Shown: positions 32,134 through 41,542 of the stretch, piece by piece
Position numbering within the stretch: the stretch's first letter is position 1
Layout of the letters: each line of letters begins with the position of its first letter
NCBI RefSeq assembly: GCF_900215145.1
Contig: NZ_OBDO01000002.1
Location: forward strand, 248,001-312,000
Length of the DNA: 64,000 nucleotides
Direction: 5' to 3'
Source: Geodermatophilus sabuli
GTDB lineage: Bacteria > Actinomycetota > Actinomycetes > Mycobacteriales > Geodermatophilaceae
Made by a program: the position numbers and the translations under genes
The notes under the pieces: generated by a model
What the model saw: only the letters and a program-made list of their open reading frames with translations
Database searches by the model: none
What the model was told of the DNA's origin: nothing

Positions 32134-33240
32134 GTGCCGCCCGCGGTCGTCCTGGTCACCGGTGTGAGTCGGTGGCTCGGCGGTGCGCTGGCGGCCGAGC
32201 TCGCTCGCGACCGCTTCATCGAGCGGGTGATCGGGGTGGACACCGTCCCCCCGTCGCCGGAGGTGCTCCGGCGCCTCGGCCGCACCGAGTTCGTGCGCGC
32301 CGACATCCGCAACCCGCTGATCGGCAAGGTCATCGCGACCGCCTCGGTGGACACGGTCGTGCACATGAACATCAGCTCCACGCCGGCCGGTTCCGGCGGG
32401 CGTGGGCCCATGAAGGAGCTCAACGTCATCGGGACGATGCAGCTCCTGGCCGCCTGCCAGCGGGCGCCGTCGGTCCGCCGGTTCGTGCTGAAGTCGACCA
32501 GCGCCGTCTACGGCGCCTCCTCCCGTGACCCCGCCGTCTTCACCGAGGCCATGCAGGCCCGGCGGGTCCCCTCGGGCGGCTTCGCCAAGGACAGCCTCGA
32601 CATCGAGGGCTACGTCCGGTCCTTCGCCCGCCGCCGTCCCGACGTCGGCGTGGCCGCCCTGCGGTTCACCAACTTCATCGGGCCGCGCATCGACTCCCTG
32701 CTCACACACTTCCTGCGGATGCCCCTGGTGCCCACGGCCCTCGGCTACGACGCCCGGGTCCAGTTGCTGCACGAGGACGACGCCCTGGCGGTGCTCGCGC
32801 AGGCGACCACCGGTGACTTCTCCGGCACGGTCAACGTCGGCGGGGAGGGCACCCTCCTGCTGTCGCAGGTCATCCGCCGGCTGGGCCGGCTGCAGGTCCC
32901 GCTGCCCTCGCCCACGCTGGGCTCGGTGGGGCGCCTCACCCGCCGGTTCGGGTTCGTCGACTACTCCCCGGAGCAGATGCGCTTCCTCAACTTCGGCCGG
33001 GTGGTCGACACGACGGTCCTGCGCGACGAGTTCGGCTACACCCCCCTCTACACGACCGCCGAGGCGCTGGCCGACTACGCGAGCACCGTGCCCCCGGTCG
33101 TCCCCCCGGATCTCGTCGGCAGCGTGACGTCGCGGGCCCAGGCCGTGGTGGACCGGGTGGGGGCCACGGTCGCCTCGGTCGGGCAGCGGCTGCGCCCGGT
33201 GCCGGCGGCCCCCGACCTGCGGGCGGTGCGCGATGCCTGA
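32134..33240 (+). CDS. NAD-dependent epimerase/dehydratase-like protein, GalE2-like
   Basis: 368 residues of an extended SDR. The nucleotide motif TGVSRWLGG (9-17) is intact, and ADIRNP and STSAVYG are family-like. The active-site YxxxK is altered: K152 in GGFAKDSLDIEG is present, but the residue four before it is Gly, not Tyr, so epimerase chemistry is doubtful. From memory Rv0501 has the same change, which suggests a conserved non-enzymatic or different role. The stop overlaps the acyltransferase start by 8 nt. Confidence 0.82.
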   Translation: MPPAVVLVTGVSRWLGGALAAELARDRFIERVIGVDTVPPSPEVLRRLGRTEFVRADIRNPLIGKVIATASVDTVVHMNISSTPAGSGGRGPMKELNVIGTMQLLAACQRAPSVRRFVLKSTSAVYGASSRDPAVFTEAMQARRVPSGGFAKDSLDIEGYVRSFARRRPDVGVAALRFTNFIGPRIDSLLTHFLRMPLVPTALGYDARVQLLHEDDALAVLAQATTGDFSGTVNVGGEGTLLLSQVIRRLGRLQVPLPSPTLGSVGRLTRRFGFVDYSPEQMRFLNFGRVVDTTVLRDEFGYTPLYTTAEALADYASTVPPVVPPDLVGSVTSRAQAVVDRVGATVASVGQRLRPVPAAPDLRAVRDA

Positions 33241-34141
33241 GGCCCGGGTCATCCCCCTGCGGCCCGAGGACGACGAACCGCGCGTGCCGCGGCCGCCGTC
33301 CCCGAGCTGGGAGGAGCAGGTCACCGGTGGCCTGGAGTTCCTCCGGCGCCGGCTGACCGGCGACTACGAGACGGACGAGTTCGGCTTCGACCCCGACCTC
33401 ACCGACCACGTGCTGCTCCCGCTGCTGCGCCCGCTCTTCTCACGCTGGTTCCGGGTGGAGACCCACGGCGTGGAGAACGTGCCCGGCTCCGGCGGCGGGC
33501 TCGTGGTGGCGAACCACTCGGGGACGCTGCCGGTCGACGCGCTGATGACGACGGTCGCCCTGCACGACGACCACCCGGAGCAGCGCCGGCTGCGGCTGCT
33601 CGGCGCCGACCTCGTGTTCGAGATGCCGTTCGTCGGCACCGTGTCCCGCAAGATGGGCACCACCCTGGCCTGCAACGAGGACGCCGAGCGGCTGCTCACC
33701 GGCGGCGAGCTCGTCGGGGTGTTCCCCGAGGGCTTCAAGGGGATCGGCAAGCCGTTCCGCGAGCGGTACACCCTGCAACGGTTCGGTCGGGGTGGTTTCG
33801 TCACGGCGGCACTGCGCACCGGGGCGCCGATCATCCCGTGCGCCATCGTGGGCGCCGAGGAGACCTACCCGATGCTCGGCAACGCCAAGACCATCGCCCG
33901 GCTCCTCGGCCTGCCGTACTTCCCGATCACGCCGACCTTCCCGGTGCTCGGCCCGCTGGGGCTGGTGCCGCTCCCGTCGAAGTGGCTGATCGCGTTCGGC
34001 GAGCCGATCGAGACGGCGTCCTTCGGTCCGGCGGCCGCCGAGGACCCGATGCTGGTGTTCAACCTGACCGACCAGGTGCGCGAGACCATCCAGCAGTCGA
34101 TCTACCAGCTGCTGCTGCAGCGCAAGTCCGTCTTCGGCTGA
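33233..34141 (+). CDS. PlsC-type lysophospholipid acyltransferase-like protein
   Basis: 302 residues. The PlsC domain shows NHSGTLPVD (94-102), where His and Asp are 6 residues apart instead of the classic 4, and FPEG (164-167) for glycerophosphate binding. Ends with an amphipathic helix (TIQQSIYQLLLQRK). The family acylates lysophosphatidate or related lipids at the inner membrane face. Coupled to the epimerase-like gene, as Rv0501-Rv0502. The substrate cannot be given. Confidence 0.85.
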   Translation: MPEARVIPLRPEDDEPRVPRPPSPSWEEQVTGGLEFLRRRLTGDYETDEFGFDPDLTDHVLLPLLRPLFSRWFRVETHGVENVPGSGGGLVVANHSGTLPVDALMTTVALHDDHPEQRRLRLLGADLVFEMPFVGTVSRKMGTTLACNEDAERLLTGGELVGVFPEGFKGIGKPFRERYTLQRFGRGGFVTAALRTGAPIIPCAIVGAEETYPMLGNAKTIARLLGLPYFPITPTFPVLGPLGLVPLPSKWLIAFGEPIETASFGPAAAEDPMLVFNLTDQVRETIQQSIYQLLLQRKSVFG

Positions 34142-34148
34142 GGGAGGA

Positions 34149-34197
34149 CCCTCGTCCCCCCACGCCTCGCCAGTTCGGCGCGGGCCCCTGACGAGGG
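34149..34197 (+). terminator. Hairpin after the acyltransferase gene
   Basis: CCCTCGTC (34149-34156) pairs with GACGAGGG (34190-34197), with a CTCG/GGCG-rich loop; between convergent genes. Confidence 0.5.
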
Positions 34198-34210
34198 CCG
34201 TTGCAGCGCG

Positions 34211-35125
34211 TCACCAGGGCCAGCGGTTGCGGCGGCGGAGGGCCACCGCGCCTCCCACGAGGCCACCGGAGACGGCGGCGGCGGCCACCGTCGGGACGCC
34301 GATCTTGGCGGCCTTGCGCCCGGTCCGGAAGTCGCGGATGGCCCAGCCCCGGGAGCGGGCGACGGCGCGCAGCTCGGTGTCGGGGTTCACCGCGACCGCC
34401 GTCCCCACGAGGGTCAGCATCGGCAGGTCGTTGGAGCTGTCGCTGTAGGCGGTGCAGCGGGACAGGTCCAGCCCCTCCCGCTCGGCCAGTGCCCGCACCG
34501 CCTCGGCCTTGGCCTCGCCGTGCATGAGCTCCCCGACCAGCCGGCCGGTGTACCGGCCGTCGACGACCTCGGCCACGGTGCCCAGGGCGCCGGTGAGGCC
34601 CAGCCGGTGGGCGATGATGCGGGCCAGCTCGACCGGGGTGGCGGTGACCAGCCAGACGCGCTGGCCGGCGTCGAGGTGCTTCTGGGCCAGCACCCGCGTG
34701 CCGGCCCAGATCCGGTCGGCCATGAGCTCGTCGTAGATCTCCTCGCTGACCGCCACGATCTCGTCGACCGGGCGGTCGGCGACGAACGCCAGCGCGTTCT
34801 CCCGGATGGTGTGCATGTCGTCGGCGCTCTCGTTGCCGGCGACCCGGAACTTGGCCTGCTGCCACACGAACAGCGCGAGGTCCCGCGCCCGGAAGTACTT
34901 GCGGGCGGCCAGTCCGCGGGCGAACCAGAACAGGGACGCGCCCATCATCATCGTGTTGTCGACGTCGAAGAACGCGGCGGTGGTGAGGTCGGGGACGACG
35001 GCCGGGGCCGGCGCGACCTCGGCGGCCGCGGCCGACGCGGCACCGGCGACGTGCGCGCGGGTCTCCTCGTCGGGCAGCTCGCCCGCCCTCCGCGCGCGGC
35101 GGCCACGGAAGGGGAGTCCCGGCAC
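34211..35125 (-). CDS. HAD-IB family phosphatase, SerB1-like
   Basis: 304 residues. HAD motif I FFDVDNT with D54 and D56, motif [10 protein letters not shown], a motif III Lys in GEAKAEAV, and motif [10 protein letters not shown]. The helical cap follows motif I. The C-terminus has a Gly/Ala-rich stretch (about 278-294) that could touch the membrane, then RRRNRWPW. It resembles phosphoserine phosphatase, but this HAD-IB branch includes lipid phosphatases and acyltransferases, and the acyltransferase neighbour makes a lipid substrate plausible. GTG start with a GGGAGG site. Confidence 0.85.
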   Translation of the reverse strand: MPGLPFRGRRARRAGELPDEETRAHVAGAASAAAAEVAPAPAVVPDLTTAAFFDVDNTMMMGASLFWFARGLAARKYFRARDLALFVWQQAKFRVAGNESADDMHTIRENALAFVADRPVDEIVAVSEEIYDELMADRIWAGTRVLAQKHLDAGQRVWLVTATPVELARIIAHRLGLTGALGTVAEVVDGRYTGRLVGELMHGEAKAEAVRALAEREGLDLSRCTAYSDSSNDLPMLTLVGTAVAVNPDTELRAVARSRGWAIRDFRTGRKAAKIGVPTVAAAAVSGGLVGGAVALRRRNRWPW

Positions 35126-35231
35126 GACGACCTCCCTGTCGACCCGGCGCGGCCGGCGCGGGACCGGGCTGCGGGGTGGTGGACCTGCTCCGGAACCCTA
35201 ACCAGGCCGTCGGTGGGCCGCCGTCGCGGGT

Positions 35232-36389
35232 TCAGCAGACGAGGAACGGGATGCAGCTCGACAGCGGGGTGTCGACCAGTGGCGGCGGAGGCGTCCGCAA
35301 CGGTCGCGGCACGGCCGGGGTCGGTACCGCGGGGGCCGGTGGGGCGCCACCGGCGCGGCCGGGTGCGGGGACGGCCGAGGGGGGCTCCGCGGGCCGCGGC
35401 GGCGCGCCGCCGGGCGGCGTGGCCGGGCCCGGGACGCCGGTGCCGGCCGGTTTCTCGGGTACGGCTGGCACCGGGGCGGGTATCGCGGGGGTCGGGGACG
35501 CCGGGGTGCCGGGGGCCGCGCTCGGTGGCGGGCTCGGGGGTGCCGGGGCTGGGGCCGGCGCCGGGGCCGCGGGCGGCGGGGCGCCGACGTCGGTCGGGCA
35601 GGGGGCCGGCACGGGGCCGAGGACGTCGGCGCCGGCGGTCGCGGGCCCGCCCGGGCACGCGAGGGCGACCCGGAGGCCGGCGGCGCGGGCGGTCACCGCG
35701 GCCAGCAGGTCCGTGGACTCCTGCGCGGCTCCGGTGGTGCCGGCCGGCAGCTCCGGCCGCAGCGCCGCCAGCCCGGCGTCCTGGTCCGCGGCCCAGCCGG
35801 CCAGCTCGTCCAGCGGGGCGGCGTCCGTGGCGGTGACCGCCGAGGTGGCCAGCAGGGCGGCGCCCTCCGCCGTCTGCACGTCCATCGTGTCCAGCAGCGT
35901 GACGACGACGTCGGCCGGCTCGGCGCCGTCGAGCGCGTCGATCTCGGCCAGCCGGGTGGTGGCGAACTCCAGCAGGGTGAGGCCGCGGTCGTCCCCGGCC
36001 AGGGCGAGCCGGCCCTGCTCGGTGCCGCGCTTGACACCGTAGAGGACGTCGCCCGGGCCGGCGCCGGTGGCGAGGGCGACCAGGGCGCCCAGGGTCGTCA
36101 CGGTGAGGGCGGCACCGGCCAGGCCGGCCGTGAGCCGGGCGCGCCAGGGCCCGGCGGGCCGGTCGGCGCGGGCCGCCAGCAGCCGGCGCAGCCGGGTCGG
36201 CGGCGGTTGAGGGGAGCGCACGGCCGCCATGGCCACCAGCCGGTCGCGGGTGGCGGCCCGGAACGCGGGGTCGGGCGTGTCGTCGAGGTCTCCGGCCAGC
36301 GCGTGCAGGCAGGCGACGACGACGTCCTCCCGGTCCCGGACGGCGGCACGCCGGGAGGCCGCGGGCGCGGCGTCGTCGTGCGTTCTCAC
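35232..36389 (-). CDS. DUF5667 membrane protein, putative anti-sigma factor of the BldN-like sigma
   Basis: 385 residues. The N-terminal helical region (about 15-58) could hold a sigma-binding domain. It is followed by one membrane helix (about 86-108), a helical DUF5667 domain (about 110-250), and a 120-residue Pro/Ala-rich outer tail that ends in a Cys-containing CIPFLVC. The place directly after the sigma gene matches bldN-rsbN in Streptomyces. GTG 36389 is supported by GGAGGTC just upstream. The anti-sigma role is inferred from context and topology. Confidence 0.72.
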   Translation of the reverse strand: MRTHDDAAPAASRRAAVRDREDVVVACLHALAGDLDDTPDPAFRAATRDRLVAMAAVRSPQPPPTRLRRLLAARADRPAGPWRARLTAGLAGAALTVTTLGALVALATGAGPGDVLYGVKRGTEQGRLALAGDDRGLTLLEFATTRLAEIDALDGAEPADVVVTLLDTMDVQTAEGAALLATSAVTATDAAPLDELAGWAADQDAGLAALRPELPAGTTGAAQESTDLLAAVTARAAGLRVALACPGGPATAGADVLGPVPAPCPTDVGAPPPAAPAPAPAPAPPSPPPSAAPGTPASPTPAIPAPVPAVPEKPAGTGVPGPATPPGGAPPRPAEPPSAVPAPGRAGGAPPAPAVPTPAVPRPLRTPPPPLVDTPLSSCIPFLVC

Positions 36390-36498
36390 CTGGGACCTCC
36401 GGACGAACGAGGACGCCGCCGGACACGGCGCATCCACTCCGGCAACGACATCGGCGGGCGCGCCGGTACGGGGTACCGGTACGACGAGGGCGTGGCGT

Positions 36499-37188
36499 TC
36501 ATCGCAGGCCCTCGGGCAGCAGGCGGGCCAGGCGGCGCACCGCGCGGTGCTGCAGGGCCTTGATCGCGCCGTCCTTCTTGCCCATGACCGCCGCGGTCTC
36601 CGACACCGACAGCCCCTGGAGGAACCGCAGCGAGATGCACTCCTGTTGCTCGCCGCCGAGCTGCCGGACGCACGACAGCAGCTGCTCGTTGGTCAGCTGT
36701 TGGACGACGGCGTCCTCGGGGCCGTCGGTGGCGCGGTCGGCGTCGCGCATGTCGGCGGTGGTGACCTCGAGCCGGTAGCGGCTGCTCTTCACGTGGTCGA
36801 GCACGAGGTTCCGGGCGATGGTGACCAGCCAGGCGCCGACGTCGCGGCCCTGGTAGGTCAGCGAGTCGATCCGCCGGAGGGCCCGCACGAAGGTCTCGCT
36901 GGTGAGGTCCTCGGCCGCGGCCCGGTCGCCGACCCGGTGGTACAGGTAGCGGAAGACCATCGCCACGTAGTGGTCGTAGAGCTGCCCGAAGGCCTCGGCG
37001 TCCCCCTGCTGGGCCCGGCGGACCAGCTCCCAGACGTCGAGTGGCGGGGCGACCTGTCCGGGCTCGCCGGGGGGCGCCGTCATCTCCTCGAGCGGTGGTG
37101 CCGCACGCGGGTGCGGGGTGGGGCGGGGCCGCGGGCCAGCCGGGGTGGCGGCGGGTGGCCGCTGGTCCACCGGGTGCGGTCGGGGCAT
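36499..37188 (-). CDS. bldN: BldN-like ECF sigma factor
   Basis: 229 residues from ATG 37188; an ATG at 37083 would give 194. Region 2 runs from WELVRRAQQGDAEAFGQLYD through AEDLTSETFVRALRR, and region 4 contains QQECISLRFLQGLSVSETAAVMGKKDGAIKALQ. These segments closely resemble Streptomyces BldN, including the N-terminal Pro-rich extension. BldN controls aerial-structure genes there. The downstream membrane protein is the likely anti-sigma. The longer start is preferred because a GAGGAGG site lies 12 nt upstream, while at the inner ATG it would abut the codon. Confidence 0.85.
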   Translation of the reverse strand: MPRPHPVDQRPPAATPAGPRPRPTPHPRAAPPLEEMTAPPGEPGQVAPPLDVWELVRRAQQGDAEAFGQLYDHYVAMVFRYLYHRVGDRAAAEDLTSETFVRALRRIDSLTYQGRDVGAWLVTIARNLVLDHVKSSRYRLEVTTADMRDADRATDGPEDAVVQQLTNEQLLSCVRQLGGEQQECISLRFLQGLSVSETAAVMGKKDGAIKALQHRAVRRLARLLPEGLR

Positions 37189-37390
37189 GCGGGCGCTCGT
37201 CCTCCTCGTCGGCCCGCTGAGCCCTCCGGCTCCGGGGAGACGCGCCCAGCCGGTCGCGGCGGCGCGCGGTGCTGCGGTGCAGCGCCCATGGTGACAACAT
37301 CGCTGCAGCCCGTCCACGCCACCCCGGTCACGCGCCGTGTCGTGGCCCTTCCTGCGGGTGGCCATGACCGCTCCACCGGAGGAGATGTGC

Positions 37391-38950
37391 ATGACCGACG
37401 TCGGGACGTCGCTGTCCTCGCTCGTGCGGGCGGCGGCCCGCGCGCGTCCGGGGGCACCGGCGGTGGTCGCGGGCGAGGAGCGGCTGACGTGGGGCGAGCT
37501 GGACGCGGAGGTCGACCGGGCGGCCGCCGGGTACGCCGCCCGGGGGCTGGCAGCGGGGGAGCGGGTGGCCGTGCAGCTGCCCAACGGCGTGGACTGGCTG
37601 CGGGCCGCGCTGGGCGCGCTGCGGGCCGGGCTGGTGGTGGTCCCGGTGAACACCGCCTACACCGACGCGGAGCTGGAGTACGTGCTCACCGACTCCGCCG
37701 CGGCGCTGCTGGTCGCCACCGCCGGACGGACGCCGCTGGCCGGGGTCCCCGTCGTGGCGGGCCCGCCGGCCGGGGACGGGCCGGGGCCGGCTGGAGCCGA
37801 GGGGGACGGGCGGGATCCGGACACGGCGCCGGCCTTCCTGGCCTACACCAGCGGCACGACCGGCCGCCCGCGTGGCGCGATGCTGTCGGCGGCCGCGCTG
37901 CGGGCCAACCAGGAGCAGTGCCTGGCGATGCAGCCGACGCCGGTGCGCCCTGACGACCGGGTGCTCCTGGTGCTGCCGCTGTTCCACGTCTACGGCCTCA
38001 ACGCCGGGTTCGGGCTGGTCGCGGCGACCGGCGCCTGCGCGGTGCTGATGGAGGCGTTCGACCCGGTGGGGGCGCTGGCGCTGATGGCCCGCGAGCAGGT
38101 CACCGCGGTCCCGGGCGCGCCGCCGATGTACCAGGCGTGGCTGGCCGCGGCCGACTCCGCGGGTTCCGACGCCGACCTGCGCCGCGCCTTCGCCGCCGTC
38201 CGGATGGCCTCCTGCGGCGCCGCCCCGCTGCCCGCGGGTGTCTGGACGGCGATGCGGGAGCGGGCCGCGGTGACCGTCTGGGAGGGGTACGGGCTGACCG
38301 AGGCCTGCCCGGTGGTGGCCAGCACCCTGGCGACCGGGCGGGCCAAGCCGGCCTGCATCGGCGGACCGATCCCGGGCGTGGAGCTGCAGCTGCGCGACAC
38401 CGCCCTGCACGAGCCGGACGCGGACGGTCCCGGCCGTGGGGACCTCACCGAGGACGGCCCCGGGGAGATCTGGGTGCGTGGGCCCAACCTGTTCTCCGGG
38501 TACTGGCCCGACGGGGCCGACGGGCCCGACGCCGACGGCTGGCTGGCCACGGGGGATCTCGCCTACGCCGACGAGGACGGCGACCTGCACCTGGTCGACC
38601 GGCGCAGCGACCTCATCCTGGTCAGCGGGTTCAACGTCTACCCCGCGGAGGTGGAACGGGTGCTCGATGCCCACCCGGCGGTCGCCGAGAGCGCCGTCAT
38701 CGGGGTCCCGGACCCGCGCACCGGTGCTGCCGTGCGGGCGGTGGTGGCGCTGCGGCCCGGGCAGCGGCTCACCTTCGAGGAGCTGCGCGACCACGCCGCG
38801 GCGTCCCTGGCGCGCTACAAGGTGCCCACGTCGGTCCAGGTCCTGGCGACGCTGCCGCACTCGCTCACCGGCAAGGTGAGCCGGGCCCGGCTGCGTGAAC
38901 TCGGTCTCACCGAGCCGCGGCCGGCGGGAACGGAGGCCGGCGATGAGTGA
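37391..38950 (+). CDS. Acyl-CoA synthetase / AMP-binding enzyme
   Basis: 519 residues of the ANL superfamily. The P-loop is LAYTSGTTGRPRGAML, with YGLTEACPV (A5), the hinge and Asp in TGDLAYADEDG, and the C-terminal catalytic Lys in SLTGKVSRARL. It activates a carboxylate with ATP, then makes a CoA ester; chain length is not evident. A GGAGGAG site 6-8 nt before ATG 37391 decides the start. The stop overlaps the glutaredoxin-like gene by 8 nt. Confidence 0.88.
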   Translation: MTDVGTSLSSLVRAAARARPGAPAVVAGEERLTWGELDAEVDRAAAGYAARGLAAGERVAVQLPNGVDWLRAALGALRAGLVVVPVNTAYTDAELEYVLTDSAAALLVATAGRTPLAGVPVVAGPPAGDGPGPAGAEGDGRDPDTAPAFLAYTSGTTGRPRGAMLSAAALRANQEQCLAMQPTPVRPDDRVLLVLPLFHVYGLNAGFGLVAATGACAVLMEAFDPVGALALMAREQVTAVPGAPPMYQAWLAAADSAGSDADLRRAFAAVRMASCGAAPLPAGVWTAMRERAAVTVWEGYGLTEACPVVASTLATGRAKPACIGGPIPGVELQLRDTALHEPDADGPGRGDLTEDGPGEIWVRGPNLFSGYWPDGADGPDADGWLATGDLAYADEDGDLHLVDRRSDLILVSGFNVYPAEVERVLDAHPAVAESAVIGVPDPRTGAAVRAVVALRPGQRLTFEELRDHAAASLARYKVPTSVQVLATLPHSLTGKVSRARLRELGLTEPRPAGTEAGDE

Positions 38951-39191
38951 GCCGGCCCGTCTGCAGCTGATCACCCGCCAGGGCTGTCACCTGTGCGCGA
39001 ACGCGGCCACCACGCTGGAGCAGATCGCCGCGGAGGCGGGGCTGACCACCACGGCGGTCGACGTGGACGCCGACCCGGACCTGCAGGCCGAGTACGGCGA
39101 CCGGGTGCCGGTGGTGCTGCTGGACGGTCGCGAGCACTCGTACTTCACCGTCGACGTGCCCCGGCTGCGCCGCGACCTCGGGTTGGCCTGA
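38943..39191 (+). CDS. Glutaredoxin-like thiol-disulfide protein
   Basis: 82 residues with thioredoxin-like fold and a CHLC redox motif near residue 15 (TRQGCHLC), VPVVLLDG holding the cis-proline, and the C-terminal helix RLRRDLGLA. It matches the DUF836 glutaredoxin-like proteins placed just before the hem genes (Rv0508 in M. tuberculosis). In a mycothiol organism it may accept electrons from a mycoredoxin-like system. The stop lies inside the 20-bp direct repeat that follows. Confidence 0.87.
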   Translation: MSEPARLQLITRQGCHLCANAATTLEQIAAEAGLTTTAVDVDADPDLQAEYGDRVPVVLLDGREHSYFTVDVPRLRRDLGLA

Positions 39192-39287
39192 CGACAGCCG
39201 CGGGAGCATCGCAGCGAGCTCTGCGAGCGAGGAGCGGACCGGGGCGCGGAGTCGGGCAGGTGGGCACGGCCTGACGACAGCCGCGGG
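39185..39287 (+). repeat. 20-bp direct repeats flanking a degenerate dispersed-repeat copy
   Basis: The 20-bp sequence at 39185-39204 recurs exactly at 39268-39287 (period 83). Between them, 39203-39262 is a shortened, frame-broken relative of the 107-bp elements found at 49228 and 63854. The first flank contains the stop codon of the glutaredoxin-like gene. The remaining gap to rex (39288-39524) holds the rex promoter. Confidence 0.7.
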
Positions 39288-39394
39288 CCTGTCGGGGTCA
39301 CCCGGGCGGGTCGATCCGGGAGCCGCCGGGTATGGTCTCGACCACAGCAGGCCCCGTATGCGCTGGGCAGTGGCCGTTCCGGGCCCCCAGCGAC

Positions 39395-39424
39395 TTTGTT
39401 CCTGCGTTCACAAGCGGTTACCGT
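39395..39424 (+). promoter_or_regulatory. rex-hem promoter with imperfect Rex operator
   Basis: -35 TTGTTC (39396-39401), a 17-nt spacer and -10 TACCGT (39419-39424). The Rex-type site TTGTTCC-N4-TTCACAA (39396-39413) covers the -35 and spacer; its right arm is perfect and the left matches 4 of 7. Rex represses its own hem operon in Streptomyces, so autoregulation fits. The leader to the rex GTG is about 95 nt. Confidence 0.6.
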
Positions 39425-39524
39425 GGCTGTCGCCGGGCGGCAACCCGCCCGCGTCCCCGATGTCGATCGACCGCATCCGGCACCCGCCGGACGGACGGGC
39501 GCGACTGCTGTGGAGTAGAGGCCC

Positions 39525-40184
39525 GTGTCCCACCAGCGGCCCCGGATCCCGGAGGCCACCGTCGCTCGCCTCGCCGTCTACCTGAGGGTCCTCACCGGCC
39601 TGGCGGACGGCGGTCGCAGCAACGTCTCCTCGGGAGAGCTGGCCTCCGCGGCCGGCGTCAACCCCGCCGGCCTGCGCAAGGACCTCTCCCACCTGGGTCC
39701 CTGCGGCGTCCGCGGTGTGGGCTACGAGGTGGCCACCCTGCGCGACCGCATCGCCGGGGTGCTCGGTGTCGAACGATCCCGGGCCTGCGTCCTCGTCGGG
39801 ATCGGCAACCTCGGCGCGGCACTGGCCGACTACGCCGGCTTCGGCAGCCGCGGGTTCCGGTTCATCGGCCTGTTCGACGCCGACCCGGCCCGGGTGGGCG
39901 TGGCGGTCGGCGGGCAGGCGGTCCGTCCCATGGAGCAGCTCGACGAGGTGGTCGCCGCGACGGCGGCCACCATCGGGGTCATCGCGACACCGGCCGAGGT
40001 CGCCCAGTCGGTCTGCGACCGGCTGACCGCAGCCGGGGTGAGGAGCATCTTGAACTTCGCACCGGTGGCACTGTCCGCGCCCGCAGGGGTCGACGTCCGT
40101 CAGGTCGACCTGTCCGTCGAGCTGCAGGTCCTCGCCTTCCTCGGCCAGCAACGGGCGGCCGCACCCGTGGAGGTGCTGGCATGA
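39525..40184 (+). CDS. rex: Redox-sensing repressor Rex
   Basis: Senses the NADH/NAD ratio and leaves DNA when NADH is high. 219 residues: winged-helix domain ending in [13 protein letters not shown] and GVRGVGY, then a Rossmann domain with GIGNLG (92-97) and a C-terminal swapped helix. GTG 39525 gives the normal length. The stop overlaps hemA by 4 nt, placing rex at the head of the haem operon as in Streptomyces. Probable targets in this window are its own promoter and the site before menJ. Confidence 0.95.
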   Translation: MSHQRPRIPEATVARLAVYLRVLTGLADGGRSNVSSGELASAAGVNPAGLRKDLSHLGPCGVRGVGYEVATLRDRIAGVLGVERSRACVLVGIGNLGAALADYAGFGSRGFRFIGLFDADPARVGVAVGGQAVRPMEQLDEVVAATAATIGVIATPAEVAQSVCDRLTAAGVRSILNFAPVALSAPAGVDVRQVDLSVELQVLAFLGQQRAAAPVEVLA

Positions 40185-41542
40185 GTCTGCTGGCGGTCGG
40201 CGTCAGCCACCAGAATGCACCCGTCGCCCTGCTCGAGCAGTTCGCGATGGGCACCGACGACACCGTCAAGGCGCTGCACGAGCTGGTCGGGACCGACCAC
40301 GTCAGCGAGGCGATCGTGCTCGCCACCTGCAACCGGGTCGAGGTCTTCGCCGAGGTCGAGCGCTTCCACGGCGGTGTCACCGAGGTGAGCCGGGTGCTCG
40401 CCCGGCAGGCGGGGGCCACGGTCGAGGAGCTCTCGCCGTACGTGACCGTGCACTACGAGGAGCAGGCCGTCACCCACCTGTTCACGGTGGCCGCCGGGCT
40501 GGACTCGATGGTCGTGGGCGAGACCCAGGTGCTCGGTCAGCTGCGCAACGCCTACGCCCTCGCCCGCGAGGAGGGCACGGTCGGCCGCGCGCTGCACCCG
40601 GTGGCCCAGCGGGCGCTGCGGGTCGGCAAGCGGGTGCACTCCGAGACCGGCATCGACCGGGCCGGGGCCTCGCTGGTGTCGGTCTCCCTCGACCGCGCCG
40701 AGGACCGCATCGGCCCGCTGGCCGGCCGCCCGGTGCTGGTCGTCGGTGCCGGCTCGATGGGCGCGCTGGCCGCGACCACGCTGGCCCGCCGCGGTGCGTC
40801 GGTCACCGTCAGCAGCCGCACCCCCGAGCACGCCCAGCGGCTGGCCACCGCCGTCGAGGGGCGCGCAGCGGAGCTGTCCGCGCTGCCCGAGGAGCTCGCC
40901 GCCGCCGACGTGCTGGTCACCTGCACCGGCGCACGCGGCCTGGTGGTCGTCACCGACGTCGTCGCCGCGGCGATGGCCGGCCGGCAGCACCGGCCGCTGG
41001 TCGTCATCGACCTCGCCCTGCCGCGCGACGTCGACCCCGGCGTCGCGGCGCTGCCCGGCGTGCACGTCGTCGACCTCGCCCTCCTGCAGGGCGAGCGGAC
41101 GGCCGGCGGCGGGCACGCCGCGAGCCCGGTCGCGGCCGACGACGTCGCCGCGGCGCACGCCCTCATCGAGGCCGAGACCGCGCTGCTGCGCGCCGAGCGG
41201 CAGGCCGCGGCGGTCGCCCCCACCGTCTCCGCCCTCCGCAGCCAGGCCGCCGAGGTCGTCGACGCCGAGCTGCTGCGGCTGTCCAGCCGGCTGCCGGGCC
41301 TCGACGCCCGCGCCCGCCACGAGGTGGCCCGCACGGTGCGCCGCGTCGTGGACAAGCTGCTGCACGAGCCGACGGTCCGGGTCAAGGAGCTGGCCAGCGC
41401 CCCCGGGGGCGTGGACTACGCCGACGCACTGCGCGCCCTGTTCGGCCTCGGCATCGACGCCGAGGTGGGCCCGGAGCGGACCAACCTGGCCGAGGCGGTC
41501 ACCGTCGACCCCGACGAGCTCGGGTCCGGGGGCATGTCGTGA
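40181..41542 (+). CDS. hemA: Glutamyl-tRNA reductase
   Basis: First step of C5-pathway tetrapyrrole synthesis: glutamyl-tRNA to glutamate-1-semialdehyde, with NADPH. 453 residues. The catalytic C50 is in LATCNRVEV, the NADPH loop in [11 protein letters not shown], and [10 protein letters not shown] is conserved; a C-terminal dimerisation helix follows. The insert [15 protein letters not shown] in the last third is Ala/Gly-rich. ATG 40181 is coupled to rex, hemC follows by GTGA. The feedback step of haem synthesis is therefore under redox control. Confidence 0.96.
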   Translation: MSLLAVGVSHQNAPVALLEQFAMGTDDTVKALHELVGTDHVSEAIVLATCNRVEVFAEVERFHGGVTEVSRVLARQAGATVEELSPYVTVHYEEQAVTHLFTVAAGLDSMVVGETQVLGQLRNAYALAREEGTVGRALHPVAQRALRVGKRVHSETGIDRAGASLVSVSLDRAEDRIGPLAGRPVLVVGAGSMGALAATTLARRGASVTVSSRTPEHAQRLATAVEGRAAELSALPEELAAADVLVTCTGARGLVVVTDVVAAAMAGRQHRPLVVIDLALPRDVDPGVAALPGVHVVDLALLQGERTAGGGHAASPVAADDVAAAHALIEAETALLRAERQAAAVAPTVSALRSQAAEVVDAELLRLSSRLPGLDARARHEVARTVRRVVDKLLHEPTVRVKELASAPGGVDYADALRALFGLGIDAEVGPERTNLAEAVTVDPDELGSGGMS

